Shown one piece after another: positions 1 through 12,900 of a stretch of 64,000 nt of DNA (position 1 is the first letter of the stretch; every line of letters begins with the position of its first letter). Location of the stretch: positions 2,460,001-2,524,000 of the forward strand of contig BSBM01000597.1 in NCBI GenBank assembly GCA_027924585.1. The letters run 5' to 3'. A program made the position numbers and the translations under genes. The notes under the pieces were generated by a model. That model worked only from the letters and a program-made list of their open reading frames with translations. It was not told the origin of the DNA and did no database searches. Source of the DNA: Larix kaempferi. Taxonomy: Eukaryota; Streptophyta; Pinopsida; Pinales; Pinaceae.

Positions 1-1522
1 AACTTATATGAAACCATTTCATGGTAACGATAACACATAGGGTATGTAAACAAGGATTTAGATTTTCACCTATGTTCATGTGAGTTCCAATACACTATTA
101 AGATGGATGCCTTGCATATAAGAATTGATATTACAATTATGAATGTGCCAAATATAACTCAATTTAACAACTATTTCTAACTAGTAATGTGAAGATGTTA
201 AAGACGAAAACAAAAAGTTGAAAGAAATAATTAGTCAGGAAAGATTGATCTAACTTTTCTTCGTTCCAGTGAGCCAAGAAAGATTGATATCACTTTTCTT
301 GGTTGTTGTGGAGAAAGGTTTGATTAAATGTCAATACCCACCTAAACCGAAACCTAAAAAATGAAGACGTTCTTTCCTCATCCCACCCAAATAAAATAAC
401 CCCCAATATTTATATTATTGTCAAATTAAAAACCCCCCTTGACCCCTTAATACGTGGCAATATATTTTTGAGGTTTTTAGGAGTATTCAAACTCCCAATA
501 TGAATGGATGTGATATAATATTGCCTCGCTAGTGAACCCCCCATGCATATTACAATAGGAAATTACAAATTGCAATTCTCATTTTGGAGAATTTGCAATT
601 CAAATTTCAGTAAGAAAAAGGTTAAGGAAAAATTCACATTTATAAAATAGCTGAGGAAGCAATTTCAACAATTGATTGATTGCAACTTCAACAATTAGAG
701 TTGCAATTTTAACATTTTTCAACAAAAAACAACCACAATTTAGGATAGAAAGTGTAATTGTTTTTTAGATATTATAATTCTAGTGACTAAGAACATTTTT
801 GGTAATTTGAACAATTAACTGAATACAATTTTTTACTGATTGCAATTTCAGCAACCATAAATGCAATTTTAACAATTGGTTGATTACAATTTTGGCAATC
901 ACATATTGCAACTTATGGAATTAAAAATTGCAATTTTCAAAATGATATATTTGCATCTTCAACAGTAAAATAGTTGAGGACAAATTCATAAATATGGAAA
1001 TAGTTGAGAAGAAATTGCAAAATTTTAATACCAACATAGATCCATATTAACTCTGGATCTATCAAGCACTAACCAAACCCCTTAGGTGCATGATAGAGCC
1101 AAAGTCAATATGGATCTGTGTTGGTTCCAATCACACTGATCACATCAAAACAATGTTGCTTATAAACCAAAATTACCATATTGAAATCATCTCATCCACA
1201 ATTTAAAAAAAATTACACGATCAAAATGGTGACTTGTGATAAAGTAATAATCATGTTCAATGATAAAGCATGTGCAAGAATGCAATGAAATTTAATAATG
1301 AATTACATAGATATTACAGGTTGATCAGTCTAAATGCATCTTCTTCTTATTTTCTTTAAGCATCTCCTTCCATCTTTACTATCTTCTCATATCAAACATA
1401 TTTGAAAGCAAGTTATGTTCAAAAACCATTTCCCCTTTATTTGAGATATTGTTGTAAATGTGAGACCATGTCTCTCTTTATTTCCAATATTTATAGTTTA
1501 TTTCTCCAATGTTAATCCTTCT
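1..1522. other. AT-rich intergenic spacer, no gene seen
   Basis: No open frame of useful length and no recognisable domain on either strand. Between about 550 and 1020 the motif ttgcaatt and close variants recur many times, giving a low-complexity, TA/CA-rich texture. The stretch ends in the target-site copy aacttatggattgttac (1523-1539) of the retroposed unit that follows. Confidence 0.6.
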
Positions 1523-2816
1523 AACTTATGGATTGTTACCCCTGGATGCGGGTGATACAGATGGACACAAGAGGTCTCCAATGGGTATGAGTGACACCAG
1601 GGGACACATCACTAGGACTGACCAGATCACGACACCCATCCCAAGTGGCAATGCTAAGGTAAGAAGTGAGCCTCACCCAAATGGAGGCACCGAAGCTAGA
1701 CAGAGGGGTCAACATGACTTCGAAGCGACGTCAAGTCACTGAGAGCATTAAACATTTTGACCTTTGACGTCGCCTCACTCTGCATGTCCTACACTTTCCT
1801 CATGGCGCTCAGGCATGTGAAGCCCTGCCAGCCAGCTACTTGGGTTAAGCGAACATCCTTCAAACTCTTGCCTCGGCTCGTTGCCCTGCTCATTTGTGCT
1901 TTCATCGCTCTGCTCCTGGATTCTCTTCTTCTTGTGCCAGCATCCCCCAAGCTCCGATTCAATGGGTTCTATGACTCCCTCACCATGGGAAGGCGAAAAT
2001 GCTCAAAGAGAGGAAAGACGAAGGACACTCCTAAAACCAACCAGAGCAGGAAAGGCTACAAGCGTGAAATATCCATCCCTATCTGTCTTCTGATAGACAA
2101 TTGGGAAGCTCACCTCATCGCTGATACTCTCTCTCATAGGGACCGGGAGTAGCCATGGGACCCCTACTGGCTTGCAAAAAACATGTTAGGAGATTTAATG
2201 GAGGATATGTTGTCAAATTGGGCCTCTGTCAAGCATGCCACTCAGTCTCTGAGTGCCTCCCTGCCCAATATGGAAGCTATTCTTAGCAACTTGGAGAGCT
2301 CATTCACCTGGGACTCCTACTTTCCCACCGTACACCTTCATTGTGACCTTCGACCCAGTAGCAGTGTACCTAGTTCTTTGACCATGCCCACTGTGGCTAG
2401 AAACGAATGCAATTTGGCTATGTCGCATGGCCTTGGAACCCAAGCCACATATTTGGGCACTACTCAAGGATTTGGTAATTTGGCCACCTCTCTTGGCTTG
2501 GGAACTTTGGCCAACACTCTGAGCTCCAGGGCCATTACACTTGGAAATCTAGCCACCTATCCTAGAAAGGCCACTCCACCTGTAATTTTGGATTCTTATC
2601 TTGGCAATGCCACTCCACCTAGCATTTCGGCTTCTTCTCCTAGCAATGCTCGGAACATAACAACTGGTTTCGATTTGGTCTAGCCTTGTGGTAGCTTGCA
2701 GAAAGATAAGGAACCTTCTTGTGTGTCCTTTCCCATCCCATCCACTCTGGGGTCGATTTTGGCAATGCACACACGCAATGAACCTGACAGTGACATTTCT
2801 GTGATGAGGAAGACGT

Positions 2817-3315
2817 TGTTGAAATATTGTAACTTCTAAGAATATTATATTTGTACTTTATTATTCTTGAGATGTTTCATTCCTCCGAAGAGACCCTACT
2901 GTATATCCAGAGATGTTTATTCCTATGAGAGAGTGTGGTAACTAGGGTTATTGGATCTCCCATATGAGGTCAACCCTGAGTTAGCTGTTTAGGGTTTATT
3001 AGACTCTCTTAGGAGAGGTCGGCCCCATTAGGGTGAAAAGTCAATTAGAACATGGGTATAGATAGAGTAGTTGTGTTTCGCATTTATTCATTCATTCAAT
3101 CACTTGTGATTGGCGCATAGGAGAGAGAGGTGTCTACATAGGAGGAGAAGGAGCTCTTGTTTCGGTACTACATCTTGTATTGGTTGATTATCTATATTGA
3201 GGAAAGATTTGTTGGTTTTTCTACCCCATGAGGGTTTCCCAGGGTAAATCTTTGTCTATCTTGTGATTGTGTTTCTTTCAGTGATCTTGCTTGTGAAATT
3301 AGGCTAAAATTAACA
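2817..3315 (+). repeat. 5' LTR of Copia I
   Basis: 499 bp, TG...CA ends, pairing with 21480-21978. The TATA-like motif is degraded here (tatagatag, 3057-3065) but intact in the partner LTR. Confidence 0.95.
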
Positions 3316-3327
3316 TGGTATCAAAGC
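3316..3327 (+). other. Primer-binding site of Copia I (initiator Met tRNA type)
   Basis: TGGTATCAAAGC directly abuts the 5' LTR. It differs by one base (A for G) from the TGGTATCAGAGC complementary to the 3' end of plant initiator Met tRNA, the usual Copia primer. Confidence 0.85.
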
Positions 3328-3766
3328 TTGTCTGAACAGGACATCTTTCACAAGGTGAAAATTAGGGTTTCTTCAAAAGGTGGAATTTTTAGAATCTAAT
3401 TGCATGGATCGATAGCCATCCTCAAAATCAAAGTTTTGAGCCCTAGATCAAACTTTTTAAGTGGGTAGAAACCCAGGCTTTGTCAAACCCTAGTTTGACT
3501 TCTGGACCAGAAAAACAGAAAACCAGTGAACCAGAAAAACTACACACCTGTGCACCAGTGAACCAGAAAAGTTGTGAGCCAGTGCACTAGTAAACCAGAA
3601 AAGTGAAGACCAGAAAACCATAAATTATGTTGCAGATCCAGAAGGTGAAAAGTTGAAGTTTCCAGAAGCAGAGCACACCAGTAATCACAATTATATCAAG
3701 CTCATCTCCTTGTAAGTATTATTCTATATTTTGAGAAACTTCAATCTCTGTGACCTCCTGGATAAG

Positions 3767-4809
3767 ATGGCTCCAAGCACTAAGCTTGAAGATAAGCTAG
3801 AGGGTATAGAGAATTTTCGGACATGAAAATATAGGATTGGTCTCATTCTTGAAGAGAATGATCTTGTCCAATATATCAAGGATGAAGTTGCAGAACCTGC
3901 AGAAGCTGAAGCTAAAGAAAAGTATAAGGACTTGATTAGGGAAAAGAGAATAATTGTCGATTCTATCAAGGACCACTTGATTTCCCAAGTGGGATCCATG
4001 GAGACCCCAAAGGAAATGTATGATGCCCTTTGCAGAATGTATGAAGGAAAGAACATCGACAGGAAGATGAACTTGAGAGCTCAATTGAAGAGCACTAAGA
4101 TGAATAAAGGAGAATGTATTCAAGATTTTTTCTCAAGGGTTTCCCAGTTCAAGGAACAACTATATGCTATTAGAGATACCCTTGATGAAGATGAACTAGT
4201 CATGACTGCTCTAAATGGTCTCACTAGACCTTGGTAGTCATTCATCCATACCATGTGTCCCAGAAAAGAAAGTATGAAGTTTGATGTGGAATGGGAGGAT
4301 TGCATTCAATAAGAAGCTAGGGTAGCCAATAGAGAAGCCTTGCTCAAATAAGATGATCAAGCATTAGCCACCCATACCAAAAGAAGAAGAAGCCAACCCA
4401 ACTTCAAGAAAGGAATCCACAAGGAGTCTCAACCTCCACAAAGGTTTCAAAAGAAAAGAGGAGCTAATTCAAGAAGAGAATTCTCATCATTCCAATGTTA
4501 CAATTGTCACAAAATAGGACACATTGCTAGGGAGTGTCCCTCAAAGAAAAAGAAGAGTTTCCATCATAAAAGACATCAAGCACATCTAGCAGAAGATGAT
4601 AGCGAAGAAGAAGAAGAGGAGGAAAGGCCCCAAAAGAAAATATCTAGAATAGAAGAAGAAGATGCAGAAGAGTATGTTCTATTTTCTGCACTCTCTAGGT
4701 CTGTGACACCTAGAGAAGATACATGGCTTATTAATAATGGTGCTTCAAAGCACATGACAGGTCAAAAGAAAAATATCTTAAAACTTGAAGAGAATATATC
4801 CCCACAGAA
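3767..4809 (+). pseudogene. Copia I gag and start of protease, truncated by the Athila-like insertion
   Basis: Frame from ATG 3767 encodes a Copia gag: an N-terminal capsid-like segment, then a CCHC zinc knuckle (C-x2-C-x4-H-x4-C, 4496-4537), then an acidic linker and the protease start. In-frame stops occur at 3824-3826 (where a Trp is expected), at 4235-4237, and twice near 4310-4350. The protease motif reads N-N-G-A-S where the family has D-S-G-A-S, so the catalytic Asp is lost. The frame stops at 4814 where the nested element enters and resumes in the same frame at 16980. It is a dead copy. Confidence 0.85.
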
Positions 4810-4814
4810 AGTAT

Positions 4815-6234
4815 TGGTGTGCTCCTAATATGGATGCCTAATGAGGGAAGCTTATACCAAGATCCTACTTTAAATGCCAACCCGGGGAACGTACAAAATT
4901 GAGAGATGCATGCACTGTCTGTGCTCTTTATAGGATAATCTATTGTCACAGTTTAAAGGGTGGTATCAATGTTCTAAAGATTGTCTACTAAATGTGAGGG
5001 TTGTCTACTTAATGTGAAAATTGATTATGCTACGAAATTGAATACTGGAAAGCAATGAATCTGATTAAAAGAATTAAAGTGCTGAAAGCAGTAAATATGT
5101 TCTGAGAAGTAAAGTAGGGAATCGATTCTAAGTAATTAAAATGCTGAAGTAATTAGATGTTGATTTGTTCTATGAAATAAAGATATAAAGACAATAAATC
5201 TATTTGAAATAATTAAACTACTGAATAACTAAATGCTGAGAATGAAAATACCATAACAGAGATATTTTACTATTGGGGAAACGAAGTTTGTAACTACTGT
5301 CTATGCACACAAATTGAGTCTTGATCTATCTTATTCTACCAATCTAGAATTGAAATATGATCATTCTAATTCTTACCCATCTTCTACTAAGAAGTTAAAA
5401 GAAACTAATCACGATGAGAAACTGCAGTGAACTCCGGATCTAACCATGACATTGAAAGCTAAGCTATTACACATGTAATTGTGGATAAAAATATGTGTTT
5501 GCAAGAAAGAACCTACAGGCCTACTTACATTGTTTTACTGTACTACGGAATGCATTCTAAACTACTACAGAAAACAATGACTCATTCAATGCTACCATAG
5601 GTCATAGAACTGTTCATCAATGTAAAACACATACTTGGAAAAATACCTGCAGATAGGAATCTCCTGACCTACGTGTTGGAGGGGTCCTCCCCAACCCGTA
5701 CTCAGGAGAGAATAAAAACTCAGAAACGCTTGTTGGAATTAATAATCAATCTTTCATTAATATGTAAAATCCATGTCAAAATAGAAGTCTGTACTTCAGT
5801 ATCTCAATAGTGCATAAAACGTTAACAATAATGTCTTTCACAAAAAATAACAGCAGGGACCTCTCGCTACACGAGAGGTCCATATTTATACGATTTAAGT
5901 CTAATCCTAACTGATTGTCTAAGTGCCGATTCATCTTGAAAGTGGGAGTGTGTCCCCTATAAATCAGGAAACAGGGTGTCGAGCTTGTGGTGATCCTTTA
6001 GTCTTCTACACGTCCTTCCTTTAATAAACCTGAACCTGCTCAATCATGCTTGGTTTCCATATAATCAGTTTAATTGATACACATTCTAACATACAAGATT
6101 AATCATAAAAACAATTTCATTAAATCATTAAAGTAAAACACTTTTCCCACAATTGAGTGCGTTTCGTTACCATTGCTTGAGCTGGACCATGGAAAAAGGG
6201 TTTTCAAAATACCTGAAAAATGGACCACCCATCA
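4815..6234 (-). repeat. 3' LTR (element sense) of the Athila-like element
   Basis: 1420 bp, pairing with 15558-16974. Its inner end carries a small three-base length difference from the partner. It is adjoined by the purine tract on the minus strand. Confidence 0.93.
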
Positions 6235-6245
6235 TTCTCTCCCCT
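6235..6245 (-). other. Polypurine tract of the Athila-like element
   Basis: The minus strand reads AGGGGAGAGAA directly before the TG of the 3' LTR, the expected position for plus-strand priming. Confidence 0.8.
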
Positions 6246-6666
6246 ACTTGAGGGATTCACCCATCCTTGGGTGACCTGTTCCTTTCGTCGATGACCTCCC
6301 TGTTATCCCATGTTGCCACCTTAGGTGCCCCTACCTGTCTGAGATACCTAAAATTCTGATCCTCCCTGGCCCATGCCTTCCTCTCCTCCTCTTCATTAAT
6401 CTGTTCTTTGAGGACTAGGGAAAGAAAGAATGTAGGATTCAATCTCATCCCAATCCACCTTAGTTGGTTTCTTGCCAGGGATTCTTTATAGAGTATTGTT
6501 TTGAAGAGAGCATCCTTAAACCTGAGGGGAGAGTGGAGTTCTCTTCGTTTTAGATCATTTTCCACCCTGCTTCACCTTTCCCTGATGGACTCATCAACTT
6601 CCTTTTGCGTGCTACAGAGTGTAATGTCGAAGTGACTCATCGCCTCATGTTGTTTTGCGAGGAGAA

Positions 6667-6730
6667 TGATACGAACTGTTACACCAAAACCTCTAGATGT
6701 TAGTGAAGGCCACCCACCAGGATCTTAACA
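6667..6730 (-). repeat. 3' LTR (element sense) of the TRIM
   Basis: 64 bp. Pairs with 6883-6946; begins and ends with TG/CA. A short purine-rich stretch (GTGGTGGGA on the minus strand) precedes it. Confidence 0.9.
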
Positions 6731-6882
6731 TCCCACCACGCTCCGCAGTCCAGACTCTGGGCTGGATGTGCGCCTGTACGGTGGTGTCCCCTTTGTGCTG
6801 TACGAGCCCCGGGCGAACACTGCAATGCCGACGTTGTCACTCGCTCTGTGACTTGAACCTGGGTGGAGGCTCTGATACCAGA

Positions 6883-6946
6883 TGATACGAACCGTTACAC
6901 CAAAACCTCGAGATGTTAGTGAAGGCCGCCAACCAGGATCTTAACA
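6883..6946 (-). repeat. 5' LTR (element sense) of the TRIM
   Basis: 64 bp. Followed on the minus strand by a two-base spacer and the initiator-Met PBS at 6868-6880, which matches the consensus exactly over the bases seen. Confidence 0.9.
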
Positions 6947-9639
6947 GAGAATGGGTATCATCTCCTCGTCCTAAGTGAGGATCCTGTGATTATAAATTAT
7001 TCCCTCAGGGAGAGTGGGCTCAGGTCTGATCATTAATGGAGTTTTCCATTTGGATGCCACATAGAGATGATAGTCCTTGGCTTTCTCAATTTCGTGGTTC
7101 ATTCATGAGCACAATGCCCTTAACTGCAAATCACCCACATATGGGTTTGGTGACCAGTTGGGCGAGCCAGAAACTACGAAATTGTGCTAGAAGAACTCAC
7201 TCAATTGGTCTTTCACCATCTCTGTGGAGTTCAATGATGCATCAATAAATTTCTTAGGAGTGCTTACCTCTATAGGGAGATATTTCTTCAATCTCTAAAC
7301 CTAGAATTCACCCCATTTTTCCTGTAAATAAACTTCATAGATCGCCGATGGTGGTCTAAGGTCATGCATTCTCTCATATATGCTGATAGTAGTGGCAAGA
7401 ACATCCTTAATTTTGATAATTTCCTAATCCTTCCTTTCCAATTTGCTCTGTGCTTCAGCCAAATTTTCTTGCAGCTCTAAATTCTTCTGTTCGGCCAGCC
7501 AGAGCTCTTCTGTATGGTGCATCTTTAGGATTTTTGTCTTCTCGGCTGAGAATGGGGGAGGTGTGGCCTGGCTTCCTGGCCAAATTCTTAATGTTGCCAA
7601 CTCATTTATGAGCCTTTCCAATTCTGCTCATGCTTCAGCGAGTTGGAAAACGACCTCGGGGTCTTCATCACGTTCTGGAGGGTTTTCCTGAAAGTTACCT
7701 TGCTCTTGTAAGCTATGCCCTTCTCCTTTATCCATCTCTTCTTCCATATCATGTTTTTCCTCTTCATTCCCTTTCTCTTATTCATCCTCTTCTTCTTTTT
7801 CTTCTTCGTACTCTTCATCATCCGTAGTGGGATCCTTTTGATCTATAAAAGGATCAATGTAATCATCAGACACATTGGTAATCAGGGGGCTGGGTTCCCT
7901 TTCTTTCTCCTTGGAGACTCGGATTTTAGATACCCGTGTGAATCTCTTGCTGCGCCTCTTCGACCCCTGACTACTGGTAGGAATATCTGGGTCTGATTTG
8001 GCGGAGTCCTCTTTGAAGTGTTTTATTTTGACCAAGGTGTCGGCCACATTGTCCAAGTCGATTTTTCTTTTTTCCCCTAATACAGAGGTGGTCTTACTTT
8101 TTGATTCAGGTGGCAAGGGCGTAGTTCTCATTCTCTGAACGTCCTCAACAGATACCACAATGAACTCCTCCTAGGAGAGCTCTGGAATCTGATCTTTTAG
8201 CTCCTCAACAACAATTAGTTTGATCAGCCCATGATGGGCCAAAGCATCGTCTTTTCCCTTAGCCACCTTCCTACTCATCTTTGCTAGTGATTGGAGGAGG
8301 AAAAATGGAATGCTAATATTGTTGTTTGATGAAATGTGACTTCTATGCCTGAGAAGCTCTAAAATATGAAAATGGAAAATGGGAACATAGCTTAATCTTC
8401 CAGTGCATGTAATATACCTTAGGACAATTGTGGTCATTTCATCCCATGGTGTTGGCATGGAGGGTCTCTTGACTCCATTTTTGTCCTCATCATAAAATTC
8501 TCCATGCTCAAAGAATGCTTCTTTTGCTGTGTGGTTTGCCTCCCGATCGTTGCTGCTCCAATGCAGGCCCATTGGAAGACCAGTGTGTTTGGCTATCATG
8601 TCCTCATCCACTTTTATGCATAACCCCTTCACCCGGGTGACGTAATGTTCATATTTTATATGCTTGAAGTTTCTTGTGAACTCATGGGCTACCCCTGTGT
8701 GGTATCCTCTTATTCCAAGGATAAATGGCGTCCAACTTGAGTTGCGAATATTTGCAGGAATCTCGGGCTTTGATAAATGGCATTGTGATCTTCTGGTTCA
8801 CTCGTTTTAAACCCTTCGTCATTTTTTCGAATCTTCTCTATAACCAGACATACCAGGGCTTTGGGATGTAGTTTTATACTTTTAACTTGGTCGGGCTCTG
8901 CCTATGGGCTCAAGGAATGCAATGGTGGTTGCTTCTCGGGAATTCCGGGTGGTTACTTATATGCAAAATCGTGGAATATGGTGCACCCGAATTCACTTCC
9001 TTTCTGCACCTATTCTTTTCATCATACTTGTACTTGCCACTTCTAATCCCCTATCTTTCATGATTGATCTTTGCCTTCTTATGATCGACCTCTGTACTTC
9101 ATGTAGTGAAGGTTGCGATCATGATTTGCTGAGGGTAACGGGACTTTGGTAGCAATCATGAGTTATGAAGGTCATTCCACCATGCCGCCGATTTGAAATT
9201 GAAGTTGTCCTCAAATGACTAGAAACGAATCTATTGTGGGAAAGTGGTTTACGTAAAAATCAAATAAAATTGTTTAGAGATTACCTTGGTATGTATGCGT
9301 AACTGCATTGATGAGATGGTCCATTTTTCATGCACGATGGATTCTGTAGTAATCGTGGCAGTGTCTGTAGTTGAGTTCTGCATGTCAGTAGTTACGTGCA
9401 TAGGGTGCTTTTTCCGATATGCGTGTTTTGAATTTGCTGAGTATGTGCTTTTGAAAATTGTGCCCGATTGTGCTTTATATTTGGATGATTGCATGGTTGG
9501 ATTTGATTGGCTCCCTTCAATAACTTTGCAGGCTCTCTTGAATATGTTTGAAAAAGGTTGGAGTGGTGTGTCTTTGATGAATTCCGTAGTAGATGAAGAC
9601 TTATTTTGCATGTAGACGTGGTTGGATCATGTGAATTTC

Positions 9640-9860
9640 TTTCAGCCTCACTTGAATATATGGCAGCCTCGTTTGATTTATTTTTCAGGCTCGCTTGAAT
9701 TGATGGCAGCCTCGCTTGATATAAATTGTTTCTTGGATGAATTGATGGCAGCCTTGCCTGAATGATTGGCAGGCTCGCTTGATATATTTTGCAGGCTCCC
9801 CTAAATTGCTGGCAACCTCGCTTGAATTGTTGTGCAGGCTCGCTTGAATAGGTTGATGCC
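9640..9860. repeat. Degenerate short tandem repeats between integrase and ORF3
   Basis: Variants of gcaggctcgcttgaat recur about ten times with AT-rich spacers of irregular length. They lie in the non-coding spacer of the Athila-like element. Frames that translate them on the minus strand are repeat artefacts rather than genes. Confidence 0.7.
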
Positions 9861-9967
9861 CTATACTTTCTGTTATTCCTTTGTTCTATTTTTTGTTTTG
9901 TTTTGTTTTCACTATTTTTTCTCTTTTTTTTGTGTGTGTTTTTTTCTTTCATGAAATGTGCTAAAGC

Positions 9968-12900
9968 TTATTGTGTTGGAGCATGCTCTATCAGCATCAA
10001 TTGTTGCTGGTAGACTACTTGTGTAAATTCCTCTTTGGAATTTGGTTGTTTGTAGAGTTTTAGGCGGTGCCCATTCATGATCATGGGAAACTCATCATCA
10101 ACAATGGTAATAATTCTCACAGCCCCATTGTCATAAATTTTCTGTATACTGTAAGGTCCAAGCCATCTAGTGGTTAGTTTCCCTTTGAATGTGTGAAATC
10201 TCGAGTCATAGAGTAGTGCCCAATCACCCTCTTTGAATTTCTTATCCTTCAAATGTTGGTCATGCCATTTCTTTCTTTGTTGTTGGATGATTTCAGTATG
10301 TGTAAGTGCTTGTTGGTGGTGTTCATCCAGTTGATTTAGCTGTAGCATGCATTCTTTTGAATGTCTGATAGGTTCATATTTAGATCGGATGCAATTCTTA
10401 ATGTTTTTACTTCAAATCCGATTGGTAGCATGACCTTTTTCCCATAGACCAACTCATCAGGTGTGAATCCTATTGTTGTTTTCCATGTAGTATTGTAAGC
10501 CCAGACTGCTTCACTAAGTCTGTCATCCCAATCTCTTTTGTGAATTTGGACAGTTTTTGTCAAGATTCTTTCTAATTCCCTGTTGGTTACCTCAGCTTGA
10601 CCATTTCCTTGAGGGTGGTAGGAGGATGACTGTCTTTGCTTTACATTGTTTCTTTTCATCAAGTCTTCAATTAAATTAGATGTGAATTGTGGTCCTTGAT
10701 CCAAACCTACTTCTCTTGGCACCCCAAATCTGTGAAATATATGCTCAGTAAAGAATTTGGCCACATTGGTTTCATTTGCAGTAGCCAGTGCTACTACCTC
10801 GGTCCATTTTGTAAGGTAATTAGTGCATACAAGGATGTAGCTCTTCTCATTGGACTGTGGGTTGAATGGGCCAACAAAATCGAATCCCCACTTATCGAAT
10901 GCTTCTAAAGATATTTGTGGGTGTAGTGGCATTTCTTGTTTTTGTGTTGGCTTTCCCATTCTCTGGAAATCGTCACAATGGGACACATACTCATAAGCGT
11001 CTCTATGGAGTGTTGGCCAATAATACACTATTTGTAAGATCTTGTAGGCTGTCCTTTTTGCAGCGGAGTGTCCTCCATAGGGTTCATTGTGGGTGGCATG
11101 CATTATGTCATGTACCTCATCTTCCCTAATGCACCTTCTAAGTACTTGATCTGGTCCCTGTTTAAAAAGCATGCCCTCTATCCATGTATATGTGGCACTT
11201 TGTCTTATTACTTTTTCCCTTTCTTTATAACTATAATGTTCTGGAAACTTCCCAGAAACCAAATAGTTTGCTATGTTAGCAAACCATGGAATTTTTATTG
11301 ATATGGAAAAAAGGTGCTCATCAGGGAAGTTATCTTGGACCAATTCATTATCTGTCCCATGTGTTACTCTTGACAAAAATTCTGCTACGACATTATGCTT
11401 TCCTGGTTTATATATTATAGTGATGTCAAATTCCTGTAGAAGTAGCATCCATCGAATAATTCTTGCACTTGTATTAGGCTTGTTCATAAGATATCTGATC
11501 GCTGAGTGGTCAGTATGGATAAAACTTTGGTATCCTATAATGTAGTGCCTGAATTTGTTGTTTGCATGTATGACTGCCAGAAATTCCTTCTATGTGACTG
11601 TGTAGTTGAGTTTTTCCCCAGCCAAATTTTTGCTTATATAGTAAATGACATAGGGTTTCTTGTCTTGTTCTTTCCCAAGCACAGATCCGATTGCTTTATC
11701 TGATGCATCGGTGTGAATGTGAAATGGAATTTCCCAGTTTGGTCCTTGAAGTATTGTTGTTGTGATGGTTTTTTGTTTAATACTTTCAAAGGCTGACATG
11801 CAGTTGCTTGTCCATATGAACTCATTGTATTTTGTGAGAAGTGCAAACATGGGGGCAGCAATTCTGCTATAATTCTCAATAAACCTCCTGTAGTACCCTG
11901 TCTGTCCAAGGAAGCTTCTCACATCTCTTTGTTTGATAGGTGGGGGCAGTGTCTTGATTACTGATACTTTGGCTTGATCCACCTCTATACCTCTCTGTGA
12001 TATATGATGTCCTAGAACAATTCCTTCTTCCATTAACATCCTGCATTTGTCATTTCTTAGGCACAAGCTCATCTCAATACATTTTTTCAATATTAATTCA
12101 AGGTTTTCCAATGCCTGGTCAAAGCTCTGTCCATAAGGTGTGAAATCATCCATGAATACTTCCATTTTGTTATTCAAAAAATCGAAGAAAATACTCAGTA
12201 TGGCCCTTTGAAATGTTGTCGGGGCATTACATAGACCAAAGGGTAAGACCCTATAGGCATAAGTTCCCCATGGGCACGTGAAGGTCGTCTTATCTTGATC
12301 AGCTAGGTGTATTAAAATTTGGTTGTAACCACTGAAACCATCTAGGAATGAAAAGTACTTGTTTCCAGATAATGTATCCAGCACCTGGTCTATAAATGGA
12401 AGTGGAGAATGATCCTTCTTTGTTGCTTTATTCAGCTCCCTGTAGTCCACACAAATTCTCCATTTGCCTCCTTTTTTGGGCACTATGACTAGTGGTGAGA
12501 TCCACTCACTATCAGATATTGGATAGATGAACCCTGCATCTAATAACTTTTGTAATTCCATTTTGACTATGTATTTTAGTGTAGGGTTCAGCCTTCTTTG
12601 TGGTTGCCTGATGGGAGTAGAACCTTCTTTGATGTAAATGTAGTGTTTGCAGATATCAGGATGTATTCCTTTCCTATCTGTATATGTCCAGGAAAATGCT
12701 TTAATTTGTTGTGTTAGTATCTTCATCAATTTCTCTTCTTGCTCTGGTTTTAAATTGGAATTTATGTTGACTGTCTTGCCAGGGTTAATTTCCATGACTT
12801 TTACCTTCTCAATCTGTTCTGGCAGCACTTCTGTCAATAAGTCATCCATGTTCTGTTTTGAACTTTCACTTGTTTCTATAGAAAAAAATTCTTGAATAAC

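Larger units (their letters stand above)
6667..6946 (-). mobile_element. TRIM/SMART-type miniature LTR retrotransposon nested in ORF3
   Basis: Complete 280-bp element with two 64-bp terminal direct repeats (6667-6730 and 6883-6946) differing at only a few positions. On the minus strand each repeat begins TGTTAAGATCC and ends CGTATCA. The exact target duplication GAGAA lies at 6662-6666 and 6947-6951. A primer-binding site TGGTATCAGAGCC (minus, 6868-6880) follows the element-sense 5' LTR after two bases. The internal 152 bp is GC-rich and has no coding capacity, so it must have used proteins of another element. Size and structure match the TRIM/SMART class. Confidence 0.92.
6257..8632 (-). pseudogene. 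ORF3 of the Athila-like element (downstream of integrase, decayed)
   Basis: On the minus strand a long frame runs from about 8632 to 7778, broken only by TAG at 8168-8170. More coding pieces follow in shifted frames (7606-7821, 7424-7621, 6257-6565), and the TRIM sits at 6667-6946. The first block contains KVDEDMIAKHTGLP, a pattern I associate with the extra ORF of plant Athila/Tat elements. The next blocks are basic and then strongly acidic (EEYEEEKEEEDE), followed by a Leu/Glu/Lys-rich segment that could be a coiled coil. The coding trace ends just inside the purine tract. Position matches the envelope-like or ORF3 slot of Athila. I see no signal peptide or clear membrane helix, so envelope function is not supported. 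Confidence 0.6.

Noticed and set aside
6868-6880. Possible tRNA fragment (ggctctgatacca and similar strings elsewhere)
   Set aside because: These are primer-binding sites of LTR elements; no cloverleaf sequence surrounds them.
9392-9952. 186-codon minus-strand frame
   Set aside because: Composed largely of short tandem repeats and A-rich sequence; no domain, and it overlaps the Athila spacer.
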